The notes: generated by a model not told the origin, from the letters alone. A stretch of DNA of 50,393 bases from a virus (IMGVR_UViG_3300029915_000768:1-50393); one strand, 5' to 3'. Shown: positions 1 to 6,884, counted from the first letter of the stretch. Made by a program: numbers and translations.

Positions 1-192
1 GTTGGAGATTATATTAACTTCCTTAAAAACTACTATCCAGTCACAGAAATACAAGTGAACTGGAATAACGAATTTGAAATTCATATCGACGATGGAACTG
101 AAGTCCCATTTAGTAGTAGATCATCGCGGTTTCCTAATATCAAATGCAGCATGTCCTATACAGAATATGTACAATATCTGATGGAAATTTGA
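1..192 (+). CDS. C-terminal part of a small protein (partial)
   Basis: The reading frame is open from the first base of the window and ends with TGA at 190-192, giving the last 63 residues of a protein whose start lies outside. The end (SYTEYVQYLMEI) matches the C-terminal motif shared by the small proteins at 1561-2984, so I place it in that family as its upstream member. No function is known. The stop codon overlaps the -35 box of the next gene's promoter. Confidence 0.6.
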   Translation, partial: VGDYINFLKNYYPVTEIQVNWNNEFEIHIDDGTEVPFSSRSSRFPNIKCSMSYTEYVQYLMEI

Positions 193-217
193 CTTTTGAA
201 GGTCCGTTTGCTATACT
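189..217 (+). promoter_or_regulatory. sigma70-type promoter of the CCA-adding enzyme gene
   Basis: TTGACT (189-194), a 17-base spacer and TATACT (212-217). It overlaps the stop codon of the preceding gene and lies 22 bases before the ATG at 240. Inference from consensus match. Confidence 0.6.
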
Positions 218-239
218 TAAAAAGATAGGAGAGGGATCA

Positions 240-1577
240 ATGAAGAATACTGCTCTACAAATCGTGAAGGATCTGAAGAATGCTGGGTTTTCGGCATTTC
301 TGGTTGGCGGGTGTGTCCGTGATTTTGTTCTTGGCAATACTCCAAAAGATTTTGATGTGACTACATCGGCTACTCCGAAGCAGGTTGCAGAAGTATTTCC
401 AGAAATGACCTCCATTGTTGGAGCGGCTTTTGCAGTGTCTTTGGTGAAGATGAATGGCTTTACATTTGAAGTTGCGACCTTTCGCAAAGAAGTGTATTTT
501 TCGGATGGCGACAATCGTCACCCCGATCAAGTTACTTTAGTTACCAATGTTGTCGAAGATCTGGCTAGACGCGATTTCACATTTTCGGCAATGTTGATGG
601 ATGAGGATGAACAGGTCATTGATTATTTCAATGGTCTTTCTGACATTCAGAACAAAGTTGTTCGGGCTGTTGGAAATGCAAATACTCGTTTCAACGAAGA
701 TGCATTGAGAATGCTTCGGGCAATTCGTTTTGCCAGCAGGTTCGGCTTTGAAATTGAACAGAATACATTTGAAGCCATTCGGAACAATGCTCATCTCATT
801 CAGAACATTTCGATGGAACGGATCAATTCAGAATTAAGCAAAATGTTGACTTCTGGTAATCCTACAAAGGCCATCACTTTGCTTGTAAATTCAGAATTGA
901 TGAAGTACCTTGTTCCTGAATTTCTTGATCTGATTGCTTGTGAGCAAGATAAGGAACATCATCCAGAAGGATCAGTTTTCAATCATGTAATGAAGATGTT
1001 GACTTTTATTCCGAAGGATGCTTCACTGTCTTTGGTTCTATCGGTATTGTTTCATGATATTTCAAAGCCTGAGACTCGTGTTGTACATGAGAATGGAAAG
1101 ATTTCGTTTCACCGGCACGAAAATGTTGGAGCAGTCAAGACTAAAACCATTCTTCAGCGTTTGAAGTTTGACAATGAAACTGTTGAAACGGTTGTTTCAA
1201 ATGTTTTCAATCATATGAAGTTTTTTTGTGCTAAGGACATGAAGACTTCTACTTTGGTTAAGTTTGTCAAGACTTCAAACTTTTCTGAACTGTTGGAACT
1301 TGGTCGTGCTGATTGTCTTGGTTCTAGTGGAAACCTGTCAGATATCGAGTTTGTAGAGGGGTTTATTGCTACACAATTGCCTCTCATTGAGTCGAAGCCT
1401 TTTCTGAAGGGTAATGACCTCATCAAGATGGGATTGAAGCCCTCAGCGGCCTTTAAGACGATTCTGGAGACGGTTGAAAACCGTCGGCTTGAGGGTGATA
1501 TCAAGACCTTTGATGAAGCTTGCACTTTTGCATTGCACATGGGAAAGAGTATGGGAGTCTATGACCATAAGGGATAA
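240..1577 (+). CDS. cca: tRNA nucleotidyltransferase (CCA-adding enzyme)
   Basis: Adds or repairs the 3'-terminal CCA of tRNAs. About 445 residues, usual for the bacterial class II family. The N-terminal nucleotidyltransferase core has the LVGGCVRD signature and the catalytic DFDVTT acidic pair, then RRDFTFSAM and LRAIRFASRFGFE of the neck. A later HD-like segment (HHPEGSVFNHV, VLFHDISKP) resembles the HD domain of these enzymes. I start at ATG 240 because GGAGAGGG precedes it; an upstream in-frame ATG at 144 lies inside the previous gene. All tRNAs here already encode CCA, so the likely role is repair of damaged 3' ends, together with the PseT-like kinase and the RNA ligase downstream. Poly(A) polymerase is a related alternative. 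Confidence 0.92.
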   Translation: MKNTALQIVKDLKNAGFSAFLVGGCVRDFVLGNTPKDFDVTTSATPKQVAEVFPEMTSIVGAAFAVSLVKMNGFTFEVATFRKEVYFSDGDNRHPDQVTLVTNVVEDLARRDFTFSAMLMDEDEQVIDYFNGLSDIQNKVVRAVGNANTRFNEDALRMLRAIRFASRFGFEIEQNTFEAIRNNAHLIQNISMERINSELSKMLTSGNPTKAITLLVNSELMKYLVPEFLDLIACEQDKEHHPEGSVFNHVMKMLTFIPKDASLSLVLSVLFHDISKPETRVVHENGKISFHRHENVGAVKTKTILQRLKFDNETVETVVSNVFNHMKFFCAKDMKTSTLVKFVKTSNFSELLELGRADCLGSSGNLSDIEFVEGFIATQLPLIESKPFLKGNDLIKMGLKPSAAFKTILETVENRRLEGDIKTFDEACTFALHMGKSMGVYDHKG

Positions 1578-1782
1578 AGGGGGAGATGAACTCAAACTTG
1601 GAATGGTTGTGTTTGCTGAAGGGCGCGGCTATTCCGAGTTTGGAACGATTGTTGATTTTGACTGGTTCCAACTGCAAGGAGTAATACAAGTTCATTTTTC
1701 GTTTGGGTGGGATATGTTCAGAACAACCCATCTTAGAAGGGCAACCCATGAAGAGATAGTTCAATATTTCTTGGAGGTATAA
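1561..1782 (+). CDS. Small SH3-like protein of the EIVQ-tail family
   Basis: 73 residues, unknown function. The N-terminal part (LKLGMVVFAEGRG, later GTIVDFDW) has the G-x-V spacing of small SH3/KOW-like beta barrels, and the end THEEIVQYFLEV is the tail shared with its neighbours. ATG 1561 is preceded by GGGAGTCT and overlaps the end of the CCA-adding enzyme gene by 17 bases, suggesting translational coupling. The stop is followed at once by the GTG of the next family member. The SH3 reading is inference from hydrophobic pattern only. Confidence 0.65.
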   Translation: MTIRDKGGDELKLGMVVFAEGRGYSEFGTIVDFDWFQLQGVIQVHFSFGWDMFRTTHLRRATHEEIVQYFLEV

Positions 1783-1783
1783 T

Positions 1784-2036
1784 GTGAAAATTGGTGAATA
1801 CTACGAAGTTATTACCGAAGAGGGACTAACGTTGTGGATGAAAACAACGGGGGCGTACCTTATATCTTGGAAAATATGATGCGGTTGAGTGTTCAGTTAT
1901 CAGTGGTAATTGGTCAATCTGGTGGGCGCTGCCATTAATTGAGACGAATAATAAGGAAATTTTGAAGGATTTTGCTATTAAATCGTATCGAAAAATGTCC
2001 AAGCAAGAAATTGTTCAATATTTTTTGGAGGCATAA
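1784..2036 (+). pseudogene. Frameshifted member of the EIVQ-tail family
   Basis: From GTG 1784 the frame encodes KIGEYYEV...MKTT, then runs into a stop soon after a run of five G at 1849-1853. Removing one G restores a frame to TAA 2034-2036 that encodes RTLYLGKYDAVECSVISG and ends SKQEIVQYFLEA. The restored protein matches the intact gene at 2269-2511 along its whole length (KTGEYYEV, ECSVLSG, KSYRKMTKQEIVQ). The gene is therefore a recent paralogue broken by one base, a phase-variable gene, or a sequencing error in the G run. Confidence 0.7.
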
Positions 2037-2269
2037 TGAAAGAGGCAATTCTTCACGACAAATTTGGAAATGAATTATTCTTTGGTGATTGGATTAAACT
2101 GACAGATCCTACCCGAATATTCGTTGGACAGATTGCTTCAAAATCCGTACATGATTTTTATGCCGAAGATACCGAGTTAAAAACCCAATTCTTCTTTTAC
2201 GATGCTGATATATCTCGTATCACTAAAATGAGTGATGCTGAGTTGTTGATACACCGACTGGAGACATAA
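2036..2269 (+). CDS. Small SH3-like protein of the EIVQ-tail family
   Basis: 77 residues. It starts in a TAATG overlap with the preceding broken gene. The centre (FFGDWIKLTDP, VGQIASKS) fits the small-barrel pattern of the family; the tail SDAELLIHRLET is the most divergent version of the shared end. Its stop overlaps the ATG of the next member. Function unknown. Confidence 0.65.
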   Translation: MKEAILHDKFGNELFFGDWIKLTDPTRIFVGQIASKSVHDFYAEDTELKTQFFFYDADISRITKMSDAELLIHRLET

Positions 2270-2511
2270 TGAAAACTGGCGAATACTACGAAGTTGTTGA
2301 TTTTTATGGTCAACCGTTTTGTGTGAAAACAACAAAGAGATTAGAAAGATATGGAGCGGGTGAGTGTTCAGTTTTAAGTGGGGCAGATCTTGATTTCTAT
2401 TATCTTCCATTTCCTGAGACGAATGATGAGGAAATTTTGAAGAAGTTTGACGTGAAATCCTATCGAAAAATGACCAAGCAAGAAATTGTTCAACTATTAC
2501 TGGAGGTATGA
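2269..2511 (+). CDS. EIVQ-tail family protein, intact copy
   Basis: 80 residues, ATG overlapping the previous stop (ATAATG). This is the intact relative of the frameshifted gene at 1784-2036, with the same KTGEYYEV start, ECSVLSG centre and KMTKQEIVQLLLEV tail. Function unknown; the tight tandem arrangement suggests expansion by duplication and co-translation. Confidence 0.7.
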   Translation: MKTGEYYEVVDFYGQPFCVKTTKRLERYGAGECSVLSGADLDFYYLPFPETNDEEILKKFDVKSYRKMTKQEIVQLLLEV

Positions 2512-2512
2512 A

Positions 2513-2734
2513 ATGAAAATTGCAACAGCACAGAATGTTAATGTAGGAGATACTGTTGCCATGATTTTCTATACCGATGGCAAGACATATCTTGGAAAAG
2601 TGATTGCCAAATTTTTGAGTGATGTTGAAGTTGAAATAAATTTGAGATATTCTCCGTGTAGGATAATCAGAAGATATCACAATATTTTCATTCCAACATA
2701 TGCAGAAATTGTTCAACTAACTTTGGAGATATAA
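2513..2734 (+). CDS. Small SH3-like protein of the EIVQ-tail family
   Basis: 73 residues from ATG 2513, with GGAGG just upstream in the end of the previous gene. The N-terminal part (VNVGDTVAMIFYTDG, GKVIAKFLSDVEVEI) is a good match to an SH3-like strand pattern; the tail is TYAEIVQLTLEI. An in-frame ATG at 2486 lies inside the previous gene and has no ribosome binding site. Function unknown. Confidence 0.7.
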   Translation: MKIATAQNVNVGDTVAMIFYTDGKTYLGKVIAKFLSDVEVEINLRYSPCRIIRRYHNIFIPTYAEIVQLTLEI

Positions 2735-2735
2735 T

Positions 2736-2984
2736 GTGAAAATTAAAATTGGCGATTACGTGAAAATAACAACGAAGGGCGATCTTATTTTTCATGCAAA
2801 AGTTACACGCGACGGCGAGAGTTTTTGGGAGGTACCAGCATTTCGTACTGAACCGGTAGATGTGAATTTTATTGGTGAGTGTGTTATTCCAAGGACGACA
2901 GAATCTATACCAACAAAGTTCAATATCAAGTCAATTGAGATATTGACCAATGAAGAAATTGTTCAACTATTACGGGAGATATGA
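2736..2984 (+). CDS. Small SH3-like protein of the EIVQ-tail family (GTG start)
   Basis: 82 residues starting at GTG 2736; the ATG two bases earlier would read straight into TGA. KIGDYVKITTKGD and HAKVTRDGESFWEV give the small-barrel pattern, and TNEEIVQLLREI is the shared tail. The TAATGTG junction is the same as that before the broken copy at 1784, so junction and start were probably duplicated together. Confidence 0.68.
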   Translation: MKIKIGDYVKITTKGDLIFHAKVTRDGESFWEVPAFRTEPVDVNFIGECVIPRTTESIPTKFNIKSIEILTNEEIVQLLREI

Positions 2985-2985
2985 A

Positions 2986-3096
2986 ATGGACGAAGAATAT
3001 GATTTTGACGAGGTATTTCATTGGAACTATGGGCATTCTGCCGACGAAGATATAATGAACCAATCACAAGAGGACTACGAAAATGATGAATGGTAA
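2986..3096 (+). CDS. Very small acidic protein
   Basis: 36 residues (begins MDEEYDFDEVFHWNYGHS, ends NDEW), strongly acidic. The ATG follows the previous stop by one base, with GGGAG about 10 bases upstream. It overlaps the next gene by 14 bases. No family recognised; it is supported only by position and ribosome binding site. Confidence 0.45.
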   Translation: MDEEYDFDEVFHWNYGHSADEDIMNQSQEDYENDEW

Positions 3097-3328
3097 GTTA
3101 AAAACTTGGAGTTGCAAGATTGGAGAAATTGATCCCGGAATTTTGCCACAGGGATCGGATGGCCCAATGAGAAAAGCAGTTCACGACGCGTATTTCAAAT
3201 TGACAGGAATTGAACCGAATTTCATCTTTTCTGGATGGGGTGCGGAATTAGATGATCTTGAGCGATCCATTGTTTACGACGTAGAAGATGATCGGCGCTA
3301 TCCAGATAAATACAACTCAGGAGAGTAA
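3083..3328 (+). CDS. Hypothetical small protein
   Basis: 81 residues, starting MMNGKLKTWSCKIGEID and containing a DGPMRKAVHDAYFKLTG segment that looks like a helix. AGAGGA lies about 9 bases before the ATG. It overlaps the acidic mini-gene upstream and stops three bases before the zinc-ribbon gene, so it is probably in the same operon. I do not recognise the family. Confidence 0.55.
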   Translation: MMNGKLKTWSCKIGEIDPGILPQGSDGPMRKAVHDAYFKLTGIEPNFIFSGWGAELDDLERSIVYDVEDDRRYPDKYNSGE

Positions 3329-3331
3329 ACA

Positions 3332-3499
3332 ATGCCTATTTTTGTTTTTCAATGCAATGATTGTGGACATACTTTTGAAAAAATTCAAAAGACGAAGGAC
3401 AAGTATCCAACTTGTCCCACCTGTGATAATTCAAACATTCAACAAGTATTGGGAGTGCCATCTGCTCCTCAATGGAATTGTAGCAAACCAACCCTTTAA
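3332..3499 (+). CDS. FmdB-like zinc ribbon protein
   Basis: 55 residues. MPIFVFQCNDCGHTFEKIQK, then CPTCD and a VLGVPSAP end reproduce the FmdB-type zinc-ribbon pattern (two CxxC pairs, C-terminal APxF-like tail). The family probably binds zinc and may act as a small regulator; its biochemical role is not firmly known. The ATG follows AGGAGAG. A short AACCC/GGGTT palindrome sits at the stop codon, just before the next promoter. Confidence 0.75.
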   Translation: MPIFVFQCNDCGHTFEKIQKTKDKYPTCPTCDNSNIQQVLGVPSAPQWNCSKPTL

Positions 3500-3502
3500 G
3501 GG

Positions 3503-3531
3503 TTGACATACTTTTAAAATTTTTGTTATAT
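3503..3531 (+). promoter_or_regulatory. sigma70-type promoter before the PseT-like gene
   Basis: TTGACA (3503-3508), 17 bases, TTATAT (3526-3531). The ATG of the kinase-phosphatase gene is 18 bases further, preceded by GAGGGAG. Confidence 0.6.
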
Positions 3532-3549
3532 TAATCATAGAGGGAGATT

Positions 3550-4482
3550 ATGAAAATTACGGTACTATCTGGACTTCAGGCATCTGGAAAGAGCACTCTT
3601 GCCAAGGAAATGGTTGAAAAAAATTCTAATTATGGTCGAGTGAATCGGGACCAGCTTCGTCAAATGGTTTTCAATGGTAACTGGACTCCTAAGCGGGAGA
3701 AGATTATTGTTGAAATGGAAAAAGCCATTGCAACGGTTTTGTTGAAACATTCAAATTCCGTTGTTGTCGATGATACCAACGTGAATTTCAAGAATAAGCA
3801 ATTTTGGGAATCGTTTGCCAAAGAGCAGAAAGTCGAACATGAATTAATTAAGATTGAAACTGATCTTGCAACGTGTATCGAGCGGGATCGTCTTCGTACT
3901 GAATCTGAGAAGATCGGCGAAGCAATTATTCAGAAGTTTGCCTTGAGTAATGGATTTATCGATTGGGGAGACAAGAAGATAATTGTGTGTGATCTTGACG
4001 GCTGTATTGCAAACGAAGATCATAGAGCACATTTCCGGCAAACGGAAAAGAAGGATTGGAATTCGTATTTTGCTGGTATTCCAAATGACACGGTATATCA
4101 AGAAGTTGTTGATATGGTGAATCGTTGGAGTGCAACTCATACCATTGTTCTTTCAACTGGTCGTCCAGATACTACTCAACATGAGACTCTTGCATGGCTT
4201 CGTAATGTTGCTAATGTCAAGTTCGATTATCTATTCATGCGCAATGGTTCTGATCGTCGTCCAGCATCATTTATCAAGTTGGACATTCTCAATAAACTTC
4301 CGAAGCATAAGATTGAAATGGTGTTGGATGACTCGCCCACTTGCGTCAGAATGTATCGAGAGCAAAAACTGAAGGTAATTCCAGTTCGAGGTATGCCTGA
4401 TGAACATCAATCTGGTTGTGAATATGAAGGACAGATTTTAAAAATTACTTGTCCTTCGTGTGGAATTATTGGCGATTTCTAA
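3550..4482 (+). CDS. pseT: Polynucleotide 5'-kinase / 3'-phosphatase (PseT-like)
   Basis: 310 residues, close to the 301 of T4 PseT. The N-terminal kinase has the P-loop GLQASGKST (about residues 8-16) and VVVDDTNVNF. The C-terminal half is a HAD phosphatase with VCDLDGCIAN (motif I, two Asp), a Ser/Thr motif STGRPD, and VLDDSP near the end. It heals broken RNA ends (5'-OH, 2',3'-cyclic phosphate) so that an RNA ligase can rejoin them; in T4 this counters host tRNA nucleases such as PrrC. The ligase is encoded at 7104. A CPSCG at the end resembles half a zinc site. It has its own promoter. Confidence 0.93.
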   Translation: MKITVLSGLQASGKSTLAKEMVEKNSNYGRVNRDQLRQMVFNGNWTPKREKIIVEMEKAIATVLLKHSNSVVVDDTNVNFKNKQFWESFAKEQKVEHELIKIETDLATCIERDRLRTESEKIGEAIIQKFALSNGFIDWGDKKIIVCDLDGCIANEDHRAHFRQTEKKDWNSYFAGIPNDTVYQEVVDMVNRWSATHTIVLSTGRPDTTQHETLAWLRNVANVKFDYLFMRNGSDRRPASFIKLDILNKLPKHKIEMVLDDSPTCVRMYREQKLKVIPVRGMPDEHQSGCEYEGQILKITCPSCGIIGDF

Positions 4483-4490
4483 AAGATTCT

Positions 4491-4527
4491 TCGGAATGGA
4501 TAGCTAAATACTGGTACGCCATTCCGA
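4491..4527 (+). other. Inverted repeat enclosing a late promoter box
   Basis: TCGGAATGG (4491-4499) pairs perfectly with CCATTCCGA (4519-4527). The CTAAATA box (4504-4510) is in the loop and the ribosome binding site overlaps the right arm. It may act as a terminator for the kinase gene, or hide the ribosome binding site in read-through transcripts but not in transcripts starting at the late promoter. Confidence 0.5.
4505..4510 (+). promoter_or_regulatory. T4-late-like promoter box (TAAATA)
   Basis: GCTAAATAC, 26 bases before the ATG at 4537, which has GAGGAG as ribosome binding site. This is the leadered type of late promoter. Confidence 0.55.
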
Positions 4528-4536
4528 GGAGTCCTA

Positions 4537-5556
4537 ATGATTTTTGATATTTTCGACCGTTCTAAACCAAATGATACTTTATACACTATTGCTGTTTATT
4601 CAAATCCCTTGAATTCTGTAAATAGAAAAACTACATTCACCCAATTTATCAATGAGATGAAAAATACCTCTCATGTGAAATTAGTTGTGGTTGAAGTATC
4701 GTATAATAATGCGCCTTTTGAATTCAATAATCATCATGAATACCAAACAGTTCAACTTCATGCCACTGATCTACTATGGGTCAAAGAAAACGCCGTCAAT
4801 ATTGCCGTAAAACATCTTCCTAAAGATTGGAAATATATGGCATATGTGGATGGTGATTTTCATTTTACTCGCCACGATTGGGCAAAAGCCACAATTGAAA
4901 TGTTGAAAACTACTCCAGTAATTCAATTATATTCTGGTTATGCATTCATGTCGGCAACCCATGTTCCTATTTGGTGTAGACCAAGTTTCGCATACTGTTA
5001 TCATACATACTTCAATTCTGATCGAACTAAATTGGAAAATGCCACAAAACCACTTACAGAATCTGGAAGCGATATTTTTACTGGTCCGCCTGTGGGAAGT
5101 TTGGGTGGAGCTATTGGTATGACTCGTGCCACGTTTGAAGGAATACATGGATTACCAGATTGGGCAATTTTGGGGAGTGGAGATTTGTACACTGCATATT
5201 CTTGTGTTGGAGTATCAATAAAAAATAGGGATGAAGTAAAGTATTGTGATCCTGCTTATATCAACAAAATGAATGTGTGGATGGATAATGCATATAAAGT
5301 TGTCAAGGGAAATATTGGATATATTGATCAACTAATTATGCATCAATGGCATGGCTGTATAATCAATAGAAATTATGAAACGCGTTGGCAGATATTGGAG
5401 AAATTTCATTTTAATCCAGATACCGATATCAAATATGACTATCAGGGTCTTATTCAATTCACAGGAAATAAACCGGGATTTAAAGAAGCTGTTCATGAAT
5501 ATTTCGTAAGTAGAGATGAAGATTCAAATACCAGCAAAATTAGAGGAATGTACTAA
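4537..5556 (+). CDS. Glycosyltransferase, GT-A-like
   Basis: 339 residues. YMAYVDGDFHFTRHDWA (about residues 90-106) carries a DxD metal/nucleotide-sugar motif, and GGAIGMTRATFEGIHGLPDW matches the GG...F...GG/GLPDW-type acceptor region of family 2-like enzymes. No membrane segment. Such phage enzymes modify phage DNA, virion glycans or host sugars; the sequence does not say which. A late-type promoter suggests expression with virion genes, which favours modification of the particle or late DNA. Start at ATG 4537, with GAGGAG eight bases upstream. Confidence 0.7.
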   Translation: MIFDIFDRSKPNDTLYTIAVYSNPLNSVNRKTTFTQFINEMKNTSHVKLVVVEVSYNNAPFEFNNHHEYQTVQLHATDLLWVKENAVNIAVKHLPKDWKYMAYVDGDFHFTRHDWAKATIEMLKTTPVIQLYSGYAFMSATHVPIWCRPSFAYCYHTYFNSDRTKLENATKPLTESGSDIFTGPPVGSLGGAIGMTRATFEGIHGLPDWAILGSGDLYTAYSCVGVSIKNRDEVKYCDPAYINKMNVWMDNAYKVVKGNIGYIDQLIMHQWHGCIINRNYETRWQILEKFHFNPDTDIKYDYQGLIQFTGNKPGFKEAVHEYFVSRDEDSNTSKIRGMY

Positions 5557-5562
5557 TTTTTC

Positions 5563-5591
5563 TTGACAGTGAATAAAATCTTTGGTATTAT
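5563..5591 (+). promoter_or_regulatory. tRNA-region promoter, copy 1
   Basis: TTGACA (5563-5568), 17-base spacer ending CTTTGG, TATTAT (5586-5591). First of six near-identical promoters spaced through the tRNA region; it serves the 71-residue membrane protein and probably tRNA-Arg. Confidence 0.75.
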
Positions 5592-5633
5592 TAAAGAGTA
5601 CCAAATAACCAACAAAAGAAAGGAATTGTATCT

Positions 5634-5849
5634 ATGACATTTGGAATGTTTGCTATCGCAGTGTTGATCGTGGCTGTTGGAGTAATTTGCGCACCCATTA
5701 TTTTGGCTATTTTGGGAACTGTTTTCACATTGGTAATGAATATTTTGGTAACTGTTTTTGTGTATACACTCGGATTTCTTGGAGATATGATGATCAAGAT
5801 TTTTCCGAAGGCTAAGATAACGAAGCAATGGATATTTAAGGTATATTGA
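5634..5849 (+). CDS. Small two-helix membrane protein
   Basis: 71 residues, almost all hydrophobic: residues about 5-30 and 34-55 could each span the membrane, followed by a short basic end. AAAGGA lies about 10 bases before the ATG. Same promoter type and gene order (promoter, small membrane protein, tRNA) as the 68-residue gene at 6441. No function recognised. Confidence 0.6.
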   Translation: MTFGMFAIAVLIVAVGVICAPIILAILGTVFTLVMNILVTVFVYTLGFLGDMMIKIFPKAKITKQWIFKVY

Positions 5850-5861
5850 GCAGTTAATAAT

Positions 5862-5938
5862 GCGTCTATAGCTCAGTTGGACAGAGCGTTTCGCTACGAA
5901 CGAAAAGGCCGGAGGTTCGAATCCTTCTAGACGCACCA
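5862..5938 (+). tRNA. tRNA-Arg(ACG)
   Basis: Acceptor GCGTCTA/TAGACGC, D-stem GCTC/GAGC, anticodon stem TTTCG/CGAAA with loop CTACGAA (anticodon ACG), T-loop TTCGAAT, encoded CCA. All four stems form. Position 34 A would need deamination to inosine to read all CGN codons except CGG. Confidence 0.95.
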
Positions 5939-5948
5939 AACATTTCCC

Positions 5949-5977
5949 TTGACAAACAACTCAATCTTTGGTAGAAT
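5949..5977 (+). promoter_or_regulatory. tRNA-region promoter, copy 2
   Basis: TTGACA (5949-5954), 17 bases ending CTTTGG, TAGAAT (5972-5977). It precedes the broken small membrane gene and tRNA-Gly. Confidence 0.75.
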
Positions 5978-5996
5978 TAAAAAGAAATGGAGAGAC

Positions 5997-6203
5997 ATGA
6001 CAGTTATTTCAATTTTAATCGGAGTATTGCTTGCCATTGCGCTAATAATTTGAGCACCAGTGCTCATTACAGGTATCATCGCGTTGATATGTGGGGTAGT
6101 GTATAGCATATCGTTTATCCTATATATTTTGTGGCTAGGTTTTATGGTGCTTAGCACTCCATTTTGCTGGATTGCCGAAAAGAAATCTAAAAAAACTAAA
6201 TAA
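5997..6203 (+). pseudogene. Small membrane protein gene with in-frame TGA
   Basis: Nearly identical to the intact gene at 6441-6647, including promoter, ribosome binding site (GGAGAG) and the KKSKKTK end, but codon 19 is TGA (6051-6053) where the intact copy has TTA. Only an 18-residue hydrophobic peptide would be made unless the stop is read through. The first residues also differ (MTVISIL against MAFTSFV). Confidence 0.75.
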
Positions 6204-6224
6204 GAATAGTAATCGCAAAGTGAC

Positions 6225-6300
6225 GCGGGAATAGCTCAATTGGTAGAGCAATGGTTTTCCAAACCATAGGTTGTCGGTTCAAGTCCGACTTTCCGCTCCA
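6225..6300 (+). tRNA. tRNA-Gly(TCC)
   Basis: Acceptor GCGGGAA/TTTCCGC (one G-U), D-stem GCTC/GAGC, anticodon stem ATGGT/ACCAT with loop TTTCCAA, T-arm GTCGG TTCAAGT CCGAC, encoded CCA. Confidence 0.95.
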
Positions 6301-6305
6301 AACGT

Positions 6306-6380
6306 AGGAGAGTAAGCTAAGTGGCAAACTGATGGCCTCCAAAGCCATACTTCTGATTTCGATCATCCGCTCTCCTGCCA
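6306..6380 (+). tRNA. tRNA-Trp(CCA), unusual D- and T-arms
   Basis: Perfect acceptor AGGAGAG/CTCTCCT with discriminator G and encoded CCA; anticodon stem ATGGC/GCCAT with loop CTCCAAA, anticodon CCA. The D-stem (AGCT/AACT) has one mismatch and the T-stem (CTGAT/ATCCG) has one. It lies five bases after tRNA-Gly, so both are probably cut from one transcript. Confidence 0.75.
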
Positions 6381-6392
6381 AAAACATTTTCC

Positions 6393-6421
6393 TTGACAAA
6401 TGGTTCAATCTTTGGTAGAAT
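6393..6421 (+). promoter_or_regulatory. tRNA-region promoter, copy 3
   Basis: TTGACA (6393-6398), 17 bases ending CTTTGG, TAGAAT (6416-6421). Serves the intact small membrane protein and tRNA-Pro. Confidence 0.75.
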
Positions 6422-6440
6422 TAAAAAGAAATGGAGAGAC

Positions 6441-6647
6441 ATGGCATTTACCTCATTTGTAATCGGAGTATTGCTTGCCATTGCGCTAATAATTTTAGCA
6501 CCAGTGCTCATTACAGGTATCATCGCGTTGATATGTGGGGTAGTGTATAGCATATCGATTATCCTGTATCTTTTGTGGCTAGTTGTTATGGTGCTTAGCA
6601 CTCCATTTTGCTGGATTGCCGAAAAGAAATCTAAAAAAACTAAATAA
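6441..6647 (+). CDS. Small two-helix membrane protein, intact copy
   Basis: 68 residues. Two long hydrophobic stretches (about 5-30 and 33-56) are followed by a CW motif and a very basic KKSKKTK end, suggesting a hairpin in the inner membrane with a cytoplasmic tail. GGAGAG precedes ATG 6441. Paralogue of the TGA-interrupted gene at 5997. Function unknown; size and topology would fit a holin-like or superinfection-exclusion-like protein, but nothing decides this. Confidence 0.6.
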   Translation: MAFTSFVIGVLLAIALIILAPVLITGIIALICGVVYSISIILYLLWLVVMVLSTPFCWIAEKKSKKTK

Positions 6648-6657
6648 GAATAGTAAT

Positions 6658-6733
6658 CGGGAAGTAGCCTAGTGGCTCAGGCACTTGTTTTGGGAACAAG
6701 ACGACGCAGGTTCGAATCCTGTCTTCCCGACCA
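6658..6733 (+). tRNA. tRNA-Pro(TGG), copy 1
   Basis: Acceptor CGGGAAG/CTTCCCG, anticodon stem CTTGT/ACAAG with loop TTTGGGA, T-loop TTCGAAT, encoded CCA. Identical to the gene at 8603-8678. Confidence 0.95.
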
Positions 6734-6751
6734 AAGATCGCAAGTATTTCA

Positions 6752-6780
6752 TTGACAAACAACTCAATCTTTGGTACACT
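6752..6780 (+). promoter_or_regulatory. tRNA-region promoter, copy 4
   Basis: TTGACA (6752-6757), 17 bases ending CTTTGG, TACACT (6775-6780); 17 bases before tRNA-Lys. Confidence 0.75.
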
Positions 6781-6797
6781 TAAAAAGTAACAGAAAC

Positions 6798-6873
6798 GGA
6801 TTCGTAGCTCAATTGGTAGAGCAAGCGGCTTTTAACCGAGAGGTTGTGGGTTCGACTCCCACCGAATCCACCA
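6798..6873 (+). tRNA. tRNA-Lys(TTT)
   Basis: Acceptor GGATTCG/CGAATCC, D-stem GCTC/GAGC, loop CTTTTAA with anticodon TTT, T-arm GTGGG TTCGACT CCCAC, encoded CCA. The anticodon stem AGCGG/CCGAG has only three good pairs; the outer two (A-G, G-A) do not pair. Confidence 0.88.
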
Positions 6874-6884
6874 AAACATTTTCC

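Noticed and set aside
3288-3506. 72-codon frame over the zinc-ribbon gene
   Set aside because: The overlapping 55-residue frame matches FmdB-type zinc ribbons and has a ribosome binding site; the longer frame has neither.
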